Below are positions 43,900 through 51,486 of a DNA stretch of 64,000 nucleotides, piece after piece. Numbering within the stretch: position 1 is the first letter of the stretch; every line of letters starts with the position of its first letter. This DNA is from Myxococcales bacterium. Lineage in GTDB: Bacteria > Myxococcota_A > Polyangia > Haliangiales > Haliangiaceae. The notes beneath the pieces were generated by a model. It made no database searches. It was not told where the DNA came from and was given only the letters and a program-made list of their open reading frames with translations. The position numbers were made by a program, and so were the translations under genes. The stretch spans positions 1-64,000 of the forward strand of contig JADJUF010000019.1 in the NCBI GenBank assembly GCA_016717005.1. Reading direction: 5' to 3'.

Positions 43900-43965
43900 T
43901 CCCCGCGTGCCCCTGCCCCGTCCTGGCGAGGCCGGACGATCTGGCGACAGGCCTCCCGCGGGAGC
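43900..43965 (-). repeat. Degenerate paired-hairpin 3'-end repeat, copy R4
   Basis: On the minus strand it begins at the TGA of the M4 protease gene (TGAGCTCC as in R1) and keeps GGCCTGTCGCCAG with the TCGC loop. The 3' arm of the stem is degraded, and the G-rich stem is replaced by GGACGGGGCAGGGGC. Confidence 0.5.
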
Positions 43966-46494
43966 TCACCGCGCCGAGATCGCGACGTCGTCGAAGTAGA
44001 CGTAGTCGCTGCGGCTCGAGGCGTCGACCCGGAACCGGACCGCGACCGAGCTGGCGCCGGCCAGCGGCACCTCGTAGGCGCCGGCGTGGCGCACGCCGTT
44101 GCTGAAGTCGGCGCCGACGACGAGGTCGGCGACGGTGGTCCAGGCGCCGCCGTTGCGCTGGAGCTCGACGACGTAGTCCTCGCCGGCCTCCATCGAGTTG
44201 GCCAGCGCGCTGTACTCGATCCGGAGCGTGCCGTAGCTGCCGACCGTCAGGGTCGGGCTCCAGAACGACGAGGCCGCGCCCGAGGCGCTGCGCAGCTGGA
44301 CGCTGTAGCGGCCGCTGGCCGAGTAGGTGGTGCTGCGGTAGCGCGCGGCGTCGGCGCCGCCGTCGACGAAGCCGTCCCAGCCGCTCTCGAAGGCGCTCGA
44401 GGCCAGCGTGGTCCACGTCGCCTGGCACGCGGGCGCCTGCGCGCAGTCGCTGTCGGCGCAGTCGGTGGCGCCGTCGCCGTCGTTGTCGAGGCCGTCGGCG
44501 CAGGCGGTCTCGGTGGCGGGCGCCTGGCACGCGGGCGCCTGCGCGCAGTCGCTGTCGGCGCAGTCGGTGGCGCCGTCGCCGTCGTTGTCGAGGCCGTCGG
44601 CGCAGGCGGTCTCGGTGGTGGGCGCCTGGCACGCGGGCGCCGCGGCGCAGTCGCTGTCGGCGCAGTCGGTGGCGCCGTCGCCGTCGTTGTCGAGGCCGTC
44701 GGCGCAGGCGGTCTCGGGCGTCGGCGCCGCGCCGGCCGCGCTGACCGTCAGCGTCACGCCCGAGTAGGTCGCGTACGCGACGATCATCACGTAGTAGGTG
44801 CCGCCCTGGGCCGGGTTGAACTCGCACCGCTCGGTGTTGCCCGAGGTGTACGGGCGGCAGTCGTAGCTGGTCGAGGTCGGCGCGCTGCCGCGCTTGACGT
44901 ACAGGTCGGCGTCGCCGGTGCCGCCGGCGATCTCGAACTTGATCGCGGTGGCGCCGTTGGCCGGGTACGAGAACGACAGCGACGTCGACGACGCCAGGCC
45001 GGCGCGGGTGTCGATCACCTGGTAGTTGGCCGGGGCGGCGACGCCGACCGCGGTCCAGGCGTTGCCGACCTGGGTCGCCTGCGTCGAGCCGGCGCCGAAC
45101 AGCGAGGTCGCGGCCGCGACCGTCGCGGCCCGGGCGTCGGAGAACGTCGCGCTCGGGGTCAGGTTCGCGGTGTTGGCCAGGTAGAACACGCGCGCGGCGT
45201 CGTAGATGCCGATGCCGGTGACGACCGTCGTCGACTTGCCGCGCGGGTGGGTGCCGCCCTGGGCCGTGAGGTAGAAGGCCAGGTTGGCGATGCCCGAGCT
45301 GTAGTGGACGTCGACGTTGCCCGCCGTCGAGGTCCAGTAGTCGAGCGACGCGCCGTCGAGCGCCGGGTCGTTCATGTAGCGCAGCGCCGGCGACGCCAGC
45401 CAGATGTCCTCGCCGACCTTCCAGTTGTTGGCGGAGGCCGGGGCGCCGGTGTCGCCGCTGGTGTCGCGGTACCACTCGCAGACGTTGCCGAAGATGTCGG
45501 ACATCGCCTCGTTGAGGCCGCCCGACTCACCGGCGTAGATCAGGTTGGACGTGCGCTCGGTGACCGCGTGGGTGAGCTCGTGGGCGGTGACGTCCATCGA
45601 GATCGCCAGGCTGCGCGAGTTCACGTTGTCGCCGTCGCCGTACACCATCTGGGTGCCGTTCCAGTAGGCGTTGACGTAGTTGGTGCTGTAGTGGACCGAG
45701 CTGATCAGCTTGGCGCCGGCGTTGTCGAACGAGTCGCGGCCGAACAGGCCCTGGTAGCAGTCGTAGGTCGAGCCCAGGCGCGCGAAGTTGGTGTCGACGT
45801 CGGTGTCGCCCGACGCCGCGCCGGTCTCGGTCCGGGCGAGCGGGCCCGGCAGCGCCGTGCCGTGGTTGAGGTTGTGGACCTCGCGGTTGCGGGCGGTCTG
45901 GAGGTTGTCGTAGCTCCAGACCACGGCCCCGGTCCGCGCGTCGACGAACACCACCGGCCGGAACGGCTGCCCGCCCTGGGTGTAGTCGAGCTGGACGCGG
46001 TAGGTCAGGCGATCCTTGTCGCCGTGGCGGAGGATCTGGAGGTCGGCGACGCTGCGCAGGCCCTGGGCCGCCGGCGCGGTCGCGGCGGCGGCGGCGGTCG
46101 CGGCCGCGGTGTCGAGCGTCGGGCGCGGATCGACCGCGACGTCGCGGATCAGCCGATCGGTCATCCCGAGGAACTTGCCGGTCGGGTCGAGGTGGACGAT
46201 CGCCTCGGCGCCGAACACCGGCACGCCGCCGACGGACTGGGCCACGCGGGTGTGGGCGCGCCCGAGCAGGTCGATCTCGACGCCGCGGGCCCACACGCCG
46301 TCGACGCCGCGCAGGAGCGTCGGGTCGACCTCGAGGAGCTGGCGCAGGCTCAGGTCCTCGGCGAGCTGCACCGAGGCGGCGTCGCCGGCGTGAAAGACCG
46401 GCGCGCTGCCGATCGCTTGATCGTCGGAGGTGGCGCAGGCGGCGACCGCCAGCCCGGCGGCGGCGACGAATCCCAGTCGTGCGAATCGCTTCAT
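43966..46494 (-). CDS. Secreted M4 (thermolysin-like) metalloprotease with PPC and Cys-repeat domains
   Basis: An 842-residue preproprotein. Signal peptide with lipobox-like VAAC near residue 20, then FTP/PepSY propeptide (residues about 50-200: GVPVFGAEAIVHLD, VDARTGAVVWSYDN). M4 catalytic domain: VTAHELTHAVTERTS near residue 304, GGLNEAMSDIFG near 330, VDVHYSSGIANLAFYL. A pre-peptidase C-terminal (PPC) beta domain follows at about 515-610 (SYPANGATAIKFEIAGGTGDADLYVKRG). Three 34-residue ETACADGLDNDGDGATDCAD repeats come next, and the final 130 residues are a jelly-roll-like domain. AAGGGGAT precedes the ATG. It is probably a predation or nutrient-acquisition protease; whether the Cys is lipidated is uncertain. 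Confidence 0.9.
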   Translation of the reverse strand: MKRFARLGFVAAAGLAVAACATSDDQAIGSAPVFHAGDAASVQLAEDLSLRQLLEVDPTLLRGVDGVWARGVEIDLLGRAHTRVAQSVGGVPVFGAEAIVHLDPTGKFLGMTDRLIRDVAVDPRPTLDTAAATAAAAATAPAAQGLRSVADLQILRHGDKDRLTYRVQLDYTQGGQPFRPVVFVDARTGAVVWSYDNLQTARNREVHNLNHGTALPGPLARTETGAASGDTDVDTNFARLGSTYDCYQGLFGRDSFDNAGAKLISSVHYSTNYVNAYWNGTQMVYGDGDNVNSRSLAISMDVTAHELTHAVTERTSNLIYAGESGGLNEAMSDIFGNVCEWYRDTSGDTGAPASANNWKVGEDIWLASPALRYMNDPALDGASLDYWTSTAGNVDVHYSSGIANLAFYLTAQGGTHPRGKSTTVVTGIGIYDAARVFYLANTANLTPSATFSDARAATVAAATSLFGAGSTQATQVGNAWTAVGVAAPANYQVIDTRAGLASSTSLSFSYPANGATAIKFEIAGGTGDADLYVKRGSAPTSTSYDCRPYTSGNTERCEFNPAQGGTYYVMIVAYATYSGVTLTVSAAGAAPTPETACADGLDNDGDGATDCADSDCAAAPACQAPTTETACADGLDNDGDGATDCADSDCAQAPACQAPATETACADGLDNDGDGATDCADSDCAQAPACQATWTTLASSAFESGWDGFVDGGADAARYRSTTYSASGRYSVQLRSASGAASSFWSPTLTVGSYGTLRIEYSALANSMEAGEDYVVELQRNGGAWTTVADLVVGADFSNGVRHAGAYEVPLAGASSVAVRFRVDASSRSDYVYFDDVAISAR
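44419..44725. repeat. Three near-identical 102-bp tandem repeats
   Basis: The period is exactly 102 bp (starts at 44419, 44521 and 44623), encoding three 34-residue Asp/Cys-rich units of the DGLDNDGDGATDCAD type. Near identity at synonymous sites shows recent duplication or gene conversion. Such units may bind calcium and act as spacers or attachment signals. Confidence 0.93.
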
Positions 46495-46902
46495 CGAGAA
46501 GATCCCCTTTTGTTGCACGTGGACGACCGCGGCATTTCAGCGTCCGCAGCGAAGCGAGTCAATCAATTGACCATGAAAGGTCCGGAAGATCGCCTATCGC
46601 GGAACGCGAGGTGTTGCGTGTTACGGAACGCCGCCGCTGTGCACGGATCGGACACCTCCCCGCGCGGCGGCGGTTGTCGACGGAGAACAGCCTCCCAGCG
46701 CGCGCCGCTCGGTGTGCCGAGCGGGCGCACACCGCCGCGCATGTGCGCCCGCCGCGCGGTAGGCGGAAGGCGGTGTTCGTCACTGTGTCTTTGTGTGTGC
46801 CGGTGGCATCGGGCCCGATATGGTCCTTCATGCGCGCACGCGCGGCGGCGCTCCGCGGCTGCCGATCGGGCGCCGGATCGCGCCCTCGGGCATAGTCGGG
46901 CC
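46495..46902. other. Divergent intergenic region
   Basis: A 408-nt gap between the M4 protease (minus) and the RNA ligase operon (plus). Its left half (about 46500-46630) is clearly more AT-rich than its surroundings and should hold the protease promoter. At the right edge is the CATAGT hexamer of the ligase operon. I see no credible gene; open frames here are GC-rich shadows. Confidence 0.5.
46891..46896 (+). promoter_or_regulatory. -10-like hexamer CATAGT placed for a leaderless mRNA
   Basis: CATAGT is followed by 6 nt and the ATG of the RNA ligase gene at 46903. It differs from TATAGT at one position, and there is no Shine-Dalgarno sequence. Confidence 0.4.
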
Positions 46903-47598
46903 ATGCGTCTGTACGCGCGCATCCCGCACCTGCCCGGGTCGCGGGTCGGCCCGGCCGAGCGGTACGCGGGGCCGGCGTTCATCGCCCGGGTGACGGCCGC
47001 CGCCACCGAGGACGATCGGGTGATCGTGACCGAGAAGCTCGACGGCTCGTGCGTCGCGCTCGTCGGCACCGCGGCCGGGGTCGAGGCGCGCGGACGCGAC
47101 GGGGGCCTGTGCGCGGCGTCGCGCAACGACGGGCGGCGCGCGTTCGCGGCGTGGGCGACCGCGCGGTCGGCGGTGCTCGCGGTCCACCTCGCGCCCGGCG
47201 AGCGCCTGATGATCGAGTGGCTGGCGCTGGCCCACGGCACCCGCTATGCCCTACCGCACGGGCCCGCGGTGGTGATCGACGGGTTCGCCGCCGACGGCGC
47301 GCGCTGGGGCTTCGACGACGTGCGCGCCCGGGCGACGGCGCTGGCCCTGCCGACCCCGACGGTGCTGCACGACGGCGGCGCGCTCGCGGTCGACCTGGCG
47401 CTGGCGCGGCTCGGCGCGCACGGTCACCACGGCGCGATCGATCCGGCCGAGGGCGTGATGTACCGGCTCGAGCAGCGCGCCCGGGTCCGCGGCCTCGCCA
47501 AGCTGGTGCGGCCCGGGAAGGTCGACGGCAGCTACCTGGCCGATCACACCCGCGGTGAGCACGTCTGGAACTCGTGGCACGATGCCGGCGCGCCATGA
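46903..47598 (+). CDS. T4 Rnl2-type RNA ligase family protein
   Basis: A 231-residue nucleotidyltransferase-fold protein. Motif I is EKLDGSCVAL with the adenylated Lys at residue 45. Motif III/IIIa-like residues appear in RLMIEWLALAHG (about 104-113), motif IV in EGVMYRLEQ (about 184-192) and motif V in LAKLVRPGK (about 199). It would join or reseal RNA ends through an AMP intermediate. It is short, with no clear C-terminal accessory domain, so accessory functions may come from the next gene. The stop overlaps the next ATG (ATGA). First gene of a three-gene overlapping operon. Confidence 0.85.
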   Translation: MRLYARIPHLPGSRVGPAERYAGPAFIARVTAAATEDDRVIVTEKLDGSCVALVGTAAGVEARGRDGGLCAASRNDGRRAFAAWATARSAVLAVHLAPGERLMIEWLALAHGTRYALPHGPAVVIDGFAADGARWGFDDVRARATALALPTPTVLHDGGALAVDLALARLGAHGHHGAIDPAEGVMYRLEQRARVRGLAKLVRPGKVDGSYLADHTRGEHVWNSWHDAGAP

Positions 47599-48752
47599 CC
47601 GCCCGCGTGTACTTCGCCACGCCCAACCAGGGCCACCAGGACGATCTCCGGCGGTTGCTGGCCGACGTCGACGTGGCGCTCTCGCGGTTCGGGCCGACGG
47701 TGCCGGCCGGGCTCGACCTCGAGGCCACGGCGCGGTGGCGGGCCCGGGCCGCGTTCGCCGCGCTGGGCGAGCGCTGCTTCGTCGAGAACACCGAGCTCGA
47801 GATCGAGGGTGAGCCGGCCCGGCGCGGCAGCGCGATGAAGGCGCTGCTCGAGGACGTGGGCGACGCGGGCGTGTGCGCGCGCGCCGGCGGTCAGGCCGCG
47901 GTGACGCGCGTGGTCGTGGCCCTGGCCGAGGGCCCGGCCGACGCCGACGTCCGGGTGTTCACTGGCGAGCTCGAGGGCGCGATCGCCCGGGCGCCGGCCG
48001 GCGTGGGCGGGCGCGGCTGGGATCGGGTGTTCATCCCCGACGGCTACGCCCGGACGATGGCCGAGCTGGGCGACGCCACCTACCTGATCAACATGCGCCA
48101 CGGCCCCTACCTGGACCTGGCCGATCACCTGCGCGGGCGCACGTTCGGCGGCGCGTTCGAGGCCCACGTGACGATCCGGTGCGCGGCCGCCGACGAGCCG
48201 CGCTTCGCGGCGCTGTGCGATCAGCTCGGCGTCAAGCACCTCGCGATCGAGCTGGCGGCCGGCGCGGTCGTGACGCAGCCGATGACCGCGACGGTCCACC
48301 GCGGCACGCTGCGCGAGGTCCAGGACCAGGTGCACGAGCTGGCGCGCGCGATCGTCGCCGGTGGGTTCGAGGTGGTGCGCACCAAGATCGAGGCGCTGCC
48401 GCGCAACCGCGACATCCCCGAGACCGACGCCGCGGCCGCGGCCGAGCCCGCCCGCTACTTCGAGTACCACCTCAAGCTGGTGATCGCGCCGGCGCTCGAG
48501 CTGGCCGCGATCGCCGAGGTGGCCGCGGCCCACGAGGCGCGCCTGTCGCGCAACGCCCGGCGGGTGCGCGCCGACGGCAGCCACGAGCGATACCTGACGC
48601 TGCGGCTGCCCGGGCTGGGGCGCGCCAGCGCCGACGCGCGGTTCGCCGCGCTCGAGGCCGCGGTCGCCGCGCTGCCCGTCACGGTCACCCGGCGCGTGCG
48701 CGAGTACACCGTCTATGACTCGAACCTGGCCCTCGATCACGGCTGGCGCTGA
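47595..48752 (+). CDS. Ham1/RdgB-like NTP pyrophosphatase fused to a duplicated domain of unknown function
   Basis: A 385-residue protein. Residues 1-180 match the Ham1/ITPase pattern: VYFATPNQGHQDDLRRLLAD, FVENTELEIEG (family: VEDSGL) and GWDRVFIPDGYARTMAELG, suggesting hydrolysis of non-canonical or damaged NTPs. Residues about 185-385 hold two similar halves, each starting FEAHVTIRC or FEYHLKLVI, with a conserved Arg/Lys-Glu region (VVRTKIEALPRN) and ending REYTVYDSNLALDHGW. The HxT in the first half recalls 2H phosphoesterases but the second half has HxK, so this is only a suggestion. It overlaps the RNA ligase by 4 nt and the nucleotidyltransferase by 38 nt, so the three are surely co-translated. 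Confidence 0.75.
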   Translation: MTARVYFATPNQGHQDDLRRLLADVDVALSRFGPTVPAGLDLEATARWRARAAFAALGERCFVENTELEIEGEPARRGSAMKALLEDVGDAGVCARAGGQAAVTRVVVALAEGPADADVRVFTGELEGAIARAPAGVGGRGWDRVFIPDGYARTMAELGDATYLINMRHGPYLDLADHLRGRTFGGAFEAHVTIRCAAADEPRFAALCDQLGVKHLAIELAAGAVVTQPMTATVHRGTLREVQDQVHELARAIVAGGFEVVRTKIEALPRNRDIPETDAAAAAEPARYFEYHLKLVIAPALELAAIAEVAAAHEARLSRNARRVRADGSHERYLTLRLPGLGRASADARFAALEAAVAALPVTVTRRVREYTVYDSNLALDHGWR

Positions 48753-49494
48753 GCCGCGGGCCGCGCTCCTGGCCGGCTGGCTGCGCCGGGCCGGGGTCGC
48801 GGGCGATCCGGCCTGGGTCGTGCGCGGCAGCATCGCGACCGCGGTGTGGTGTCCGGGCGCGCGGCCGCCCGCCGACGTCGACTACCTGGTGCCGGGCGAC
48901 GCCGCGAGCTTCGATCCCGCGGCGCTGGCCGCGCGGGTGCGCGCGGTGGCCGCGGTGGCCGATCCGACCACGACGCTGACGATCGTCGACACCGAGGTGA
49001 TCTGGGCCGAGACGTCGTCGCCGGGGCTGCGCGCGCACGTCGCCGGCGCGGTCGGCGAGGTCGTCGACCATCGCTTCCAGCTCGATCTGGCGGTCGGCGA
49101 TCCGATGGCGGTGCCGCCGGGTCCGATCGAGGTCGCCGACGTCGGGCCGGTGCTCGCGTGCGCGCCCGAGACGCTGGTCGGGTGGAAGCTGCACGGCCTG
49201 TGCGAGTTCGGGCGCGGGCGCTGGCGCGCGAAGGACCTGTTCGACCTCGACCTCTTGTGGCAGCACGCGCCCCTCGAGCCCACCGCGGTGCGCGCCGCGA
49301 TCGAGCTGGCGTTCGGGTCGCGCGGCCTCGGGCTCGACGCGCTCGATGACTTCCGCACCCGGGACGGTTGGGGGCTGTCGACCGGCGGCCGGCGCAAGTG
49401 GCGCGGGCTGGCGCGGCAGCACCCGGTCGACGACCTGGTGGCGACCCGGGCCCGGGTGCGCGCGGCCGTCGCGGCCGTGCTCGATGCGCCGTAG
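48715..49494 (+). CDS. AbiEii/MNT-like nucleotidyltransferase
   Basis: A 259-residue protein of the DNA polymerase-beta-like nucleotidyltransferase superfamily. WVVRGSIATAVWCPGARPPADVDYLVP (residues about 34-60) gives the GS motif and the DxD metal site. ETLVGWKLHGLCEFGRGRWRAKDLFDLDLLW near residues 155-185 matches the K.hgL....R.KDL.DL signature of the AbiEii/AbiGii toxin group. Those proteins transfer NMPs to tRNA or proteins in toxin-antitoxin systems. No AbiEi-type antitoxin is adjacent; instead the gene overlaps the Ham1-like gene by 38 nt. The ATG at 48715 is the first in frame. The 3' end runs into local repeats. Confidence 0.75.
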   Translation: MTRTWPSITAGAEPRAALLAGWLRRAGVAGDPAWVVRGSIATAVWCPGARPPADVDYLVPGDAASFDPAALAARVRAVAAVADPTTTLTIVDTEVIWAETSSPGLRAHVAGAVGEVVDHRFQLDLAVGDPMAVPPGPIEVADVGPVLACAPETLVGWKLHGLCEFGRGRWRAKDLFDLDLLWQHAPLEPTAVRAAIELAFGSRGLGLDALDDFRTRDGWGLSTGGRRKWRGLARQHPVDDLVATRARVRAAVAAVLDAP

Positions 49495-49646
49495 GCGCCG
49501 CCGTCCCGGTGGGCCGTCGGCGCGGCCGTGCTCGATGCGCCGTCGGCGCCGCCGTGCGCCGTGCGCGGTCCGCGGTGGGCCGTCGTCGCGGCGGTGCTCG
49601 ATGCGCCGTCAGCGCGGCCGTCCGCGATGCGCCGTCAGCGCGGCCG
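49473..49646. repeat. Irregular tandem repeats spanning a stop codon
   Basis: The last codons of the nucleotidyltransferase gene (GCGGTCGCGG-type GCCGTGCTCGATGCGCCG) recur at about 49521, 49589 and, shortened, 49618, with spacings of 51, 66 and 26 bp. The array fills the gap to the stop of the convergent HutD-barstar gene. Repeat units downstream of the stop would extend the protein if the TAG were lost. Confidence 0.65.
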
Positions 49647-50585
49647 TCAGCGGTGCGCGGCGAGCGCGACCACGGCCCGACCGCCGCGCTCGCGTCGGCG
49701 GTGGTTGACGAACGCGAGCGCGTCGACGAACCCCTGGTACAGCGCCGCAGGCACGGCCGCGGCGTCGGTCAGCGCGATCACGACGATGCCGCCCGGCGGC
49801 GCGTGGACCGCCGACATGCGGGCGTCGGGCTCGTCGAGGTAGGTCAGGCAGTCGATCAGCGCGTCGAGGTTGGCGCCATAGAAGGCCGGGAAGCCGAACT
49901 GGCGCGCCAGCTCGGCGTGGAACTCCGCGGGCGTGGTCATCGCCGCGCCGTCGAGCGTGACCACCTGCTCGGGCGGGGGCGTCATCACGACCGCGCCGCC
50001 GTGCTGCGGCGACGGCGCCAGCGCGAGGTGCACCACCAGCGCGGCGCTGTCGGGGCCGGCGCCGACCCGGACCGCGAGCGGCTGGGACGAGGTCGCGATC
50101 AAGGTCGCGGTCGCGGGCAGGCCGTGGCCGTGGCCGTCGACCTCGACGCCGACGCGGGCGCTGGTCGCGTAGACGATCGCGACCCCGGCCGGCAGCGCTC
50201 GGTCCTCGACCGCGGCCAGGCGCGCCGCCGTCCACGTGACGTCGGCGCGGGCGATCAGGTTCCAGACGCGGGCCGGACCGGTGATCGTCGCGGTCACGTC
50301 GTCGGCGCCTCCGAACTCGATCGCCGCGCCGGTCGTGCCATGCCACGCGCGCCCGTCGATGGTCAGCGTCAGGCCGCCGCCGTCATCGAGCACGCACAGC
50401 CAGCGGCGGTAGCCGGGCAGGCGGGTGAACGGGCCGGGCGCTGTGATCTCGGCGACGCTGACCCGCGCCAGCCGGGCCGCGGCGGCGCCGGCCGGCCAGC
50501 GCGCGATCTCGTGCGACGTGCCCTGCGCGGCGCCCCACGGCGCCGACCGCCACGCGCCGGCGTCGATGCGTTCGATCAGCGGCAT
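49647..50585 (-). CDS. HutD-like cupin fused to a barstar-like domain
   Basis: A 312-residue protein. Residues 1-190 match HutD: SHEIARWPAGAAAARLARVSVAEITAPGPFTRLPGYRRWLCVLDDGGGLTL, the family's W...A.V...GPFS.FPGY.R segment. Residues about 205-310 match barstar: VVTLDGAAMTTPAEFHAELARQFGFPAFYGANLDALIDCLTYLD, followed by two alternating strand-helix units. Barstar binds and inhibits a barnase-type RNase. The partner RNase is not visible, and other histidine-utilisation (hut) genes are absent. TACGGT lies 8 nt before the ATG. It is convergent with the RNA-ligase operon, so an RNA-related link is possible but unproven. Confidence 0.78.
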   Translation of the reverse strand: MPLIERIDAGAWRSAPWGAAQGTSHEIARWPAGAAAARLARVSVAEITAPGPFTRLPGYRRWLCVLDDGGGLTLTIDGRAWHGTTGAAIEFGGADDVTATITGPARVWNLIARADVTWTAARLAAVEDRALPAGVAIVYATSARVGVEVDGHGHGLPATATLIATSSQPLAVRVGAGPDSAALVVHLALAPSPQHGGAVVMTPPPEQVVTLDGAAMTTPAEFHAELARQFGFPAFYGANLDALIDCLTYLDEPDARMSAVHAPPGGIVVIALTDAAAVPAALYQGFVDALAFVNHRRRERGGRAVVALAAHR

Positions 50586-50604
50586 GGACCGCGACCGTAC
50601 ACCC

Positions 50605-51300
50605 TCACGGCCGGCGCACGGCCTTGGGCGTGCGCCCGGCCTTGGCGGCGGCCACGACGGTCGGCAACCCCGACGGCGTCAGCGACACCTCGTACTTGTG
50701 GCTGTTGAGCGTGACCTTCGAGTTCTTGAGGTAGACCATCACGCGCTTGTCGAACGTGTTGCCGAGCTGGAGCGTCCAGGTGCCGTCGTTGCTCGCGAAG
50801 GTCTTGCTCTGCGACGGCTGGGCCTCGGCGCCGGTCAGATCGAGCACGCACACGGTCACCGTGTACGACGCGTCGGCGTTGCCGCCGGTGCCGCGCAGCC
50901 GCAGGGTGGCGTTCTGCGACGGCAGGCCGATCGAGACGAACGTCCGCTCGGCGTTGAGGCTGCCGTCGTAGATGCGCTCGGCCCAGGTCGAGGCGTCGGT
51001 CTGGTCGCCCCAGCCGAGCCCGCGCGGGCCGATCTTGCCGGAGCCGGCGTCGAGGTTGTACTCGGCCACGACCTTCTCGGCCTCGGCCAGGTACCTCTGG
51101 TAGTCGTCGACGCACTGCTGCGCCTGCTCGGGCGTGGTCGACAGCGCCTTGCAGATCGGCGCCTGCAGGATCGGCGACAGCTTCTTGAACGCCGTCGTGA
51201 GCTTGCTCCACTCGGAGCTGCACGGGTTGGCGCTGGCGCGCTGGTGGGCGGCGGCGGTGAGGGCGAGGGCGGCGAACGCGGTGACGGCGAGCTTGTTCAT
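50605..51300 (-). CDS. Secreted protein, unknown function
   Basis: A 231-residue protein with a Sec signal (MNKLAVTAFAALALTAAA, cleavage after ASA near residue 24) and AGGAG 8 nt before the ATG. The N-terminal third is helical with three Cys (NPCSSEWSKLTTAF, APICKAL, AQQCVDDYQRYLAEAEKVVAEYN). The rest is beta-rich (ERTFVSIGLPSQNATLRLRGTG, ASYTVTVCVLDLTG, GTWTLQLGNTFDKRVMVYLKNSKVTLNSHKYEVSL), resembling a small beta-sandwich such as a PPC-like domain. It ends in a basic tail, GRTPKAVRRP. It lies just upstream of, and divergent from, the sigma-54 activator gene. Confidence 0.65.
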   Translation of the reverse strand: MNKLAVTAFAALALTAAAHQRASANPCSSEWSKLTTAFKKLSPILQAPICKALSTTPEQAQQCVDDYQRYLAEAEKVVAEYNLDAGSGKIGPRGLGWGDQTDASTWAERIYDGSLNAERTFVSIGLPSQNATLRLRGTGGNADASYTVTVCVLDLTGAEAQPSQSKTFASNDGTWTLQLGNTFDKRVMVYLKNSKVTLNSHKYEVSLTPSGLPTVVAAAKAGRTPKAVRRP

Positions 51301-51457
51301 CGGATGCTCCTGGTGTGGTTGGCGGCGACGTGCATTCATCGACGACATCCATGAGCACAGGCCGTACCAGCGCCGCGGGTGCGCGGCGCGCCGACCTGCG
51401 GGTGCGACCAGGCCGAGCGAGCGTGGCGGGCGGCGATGGCACGCCACATCAGCGCGC

Positions 51458-51473
51458 TGGTACAATGCTTGCT
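51458..51473 (+). promoter_or_regulatory. Sigma-54 -24/-12 promoter
   Basis: TGGTACAATGCTTGCT matches TGGCAC-N5-TTGCW, with GG and GC exactly 10 nt apart. The predicted start, 12 nt after the GC, is near 51484, 3 nt before the ATG at 51487. The gene it drives is itself a sigma-54 activator, implying autoregulation. Confidence 0.65.
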
Positions 51474-51486
51474 GTCGAGCGGGGGG

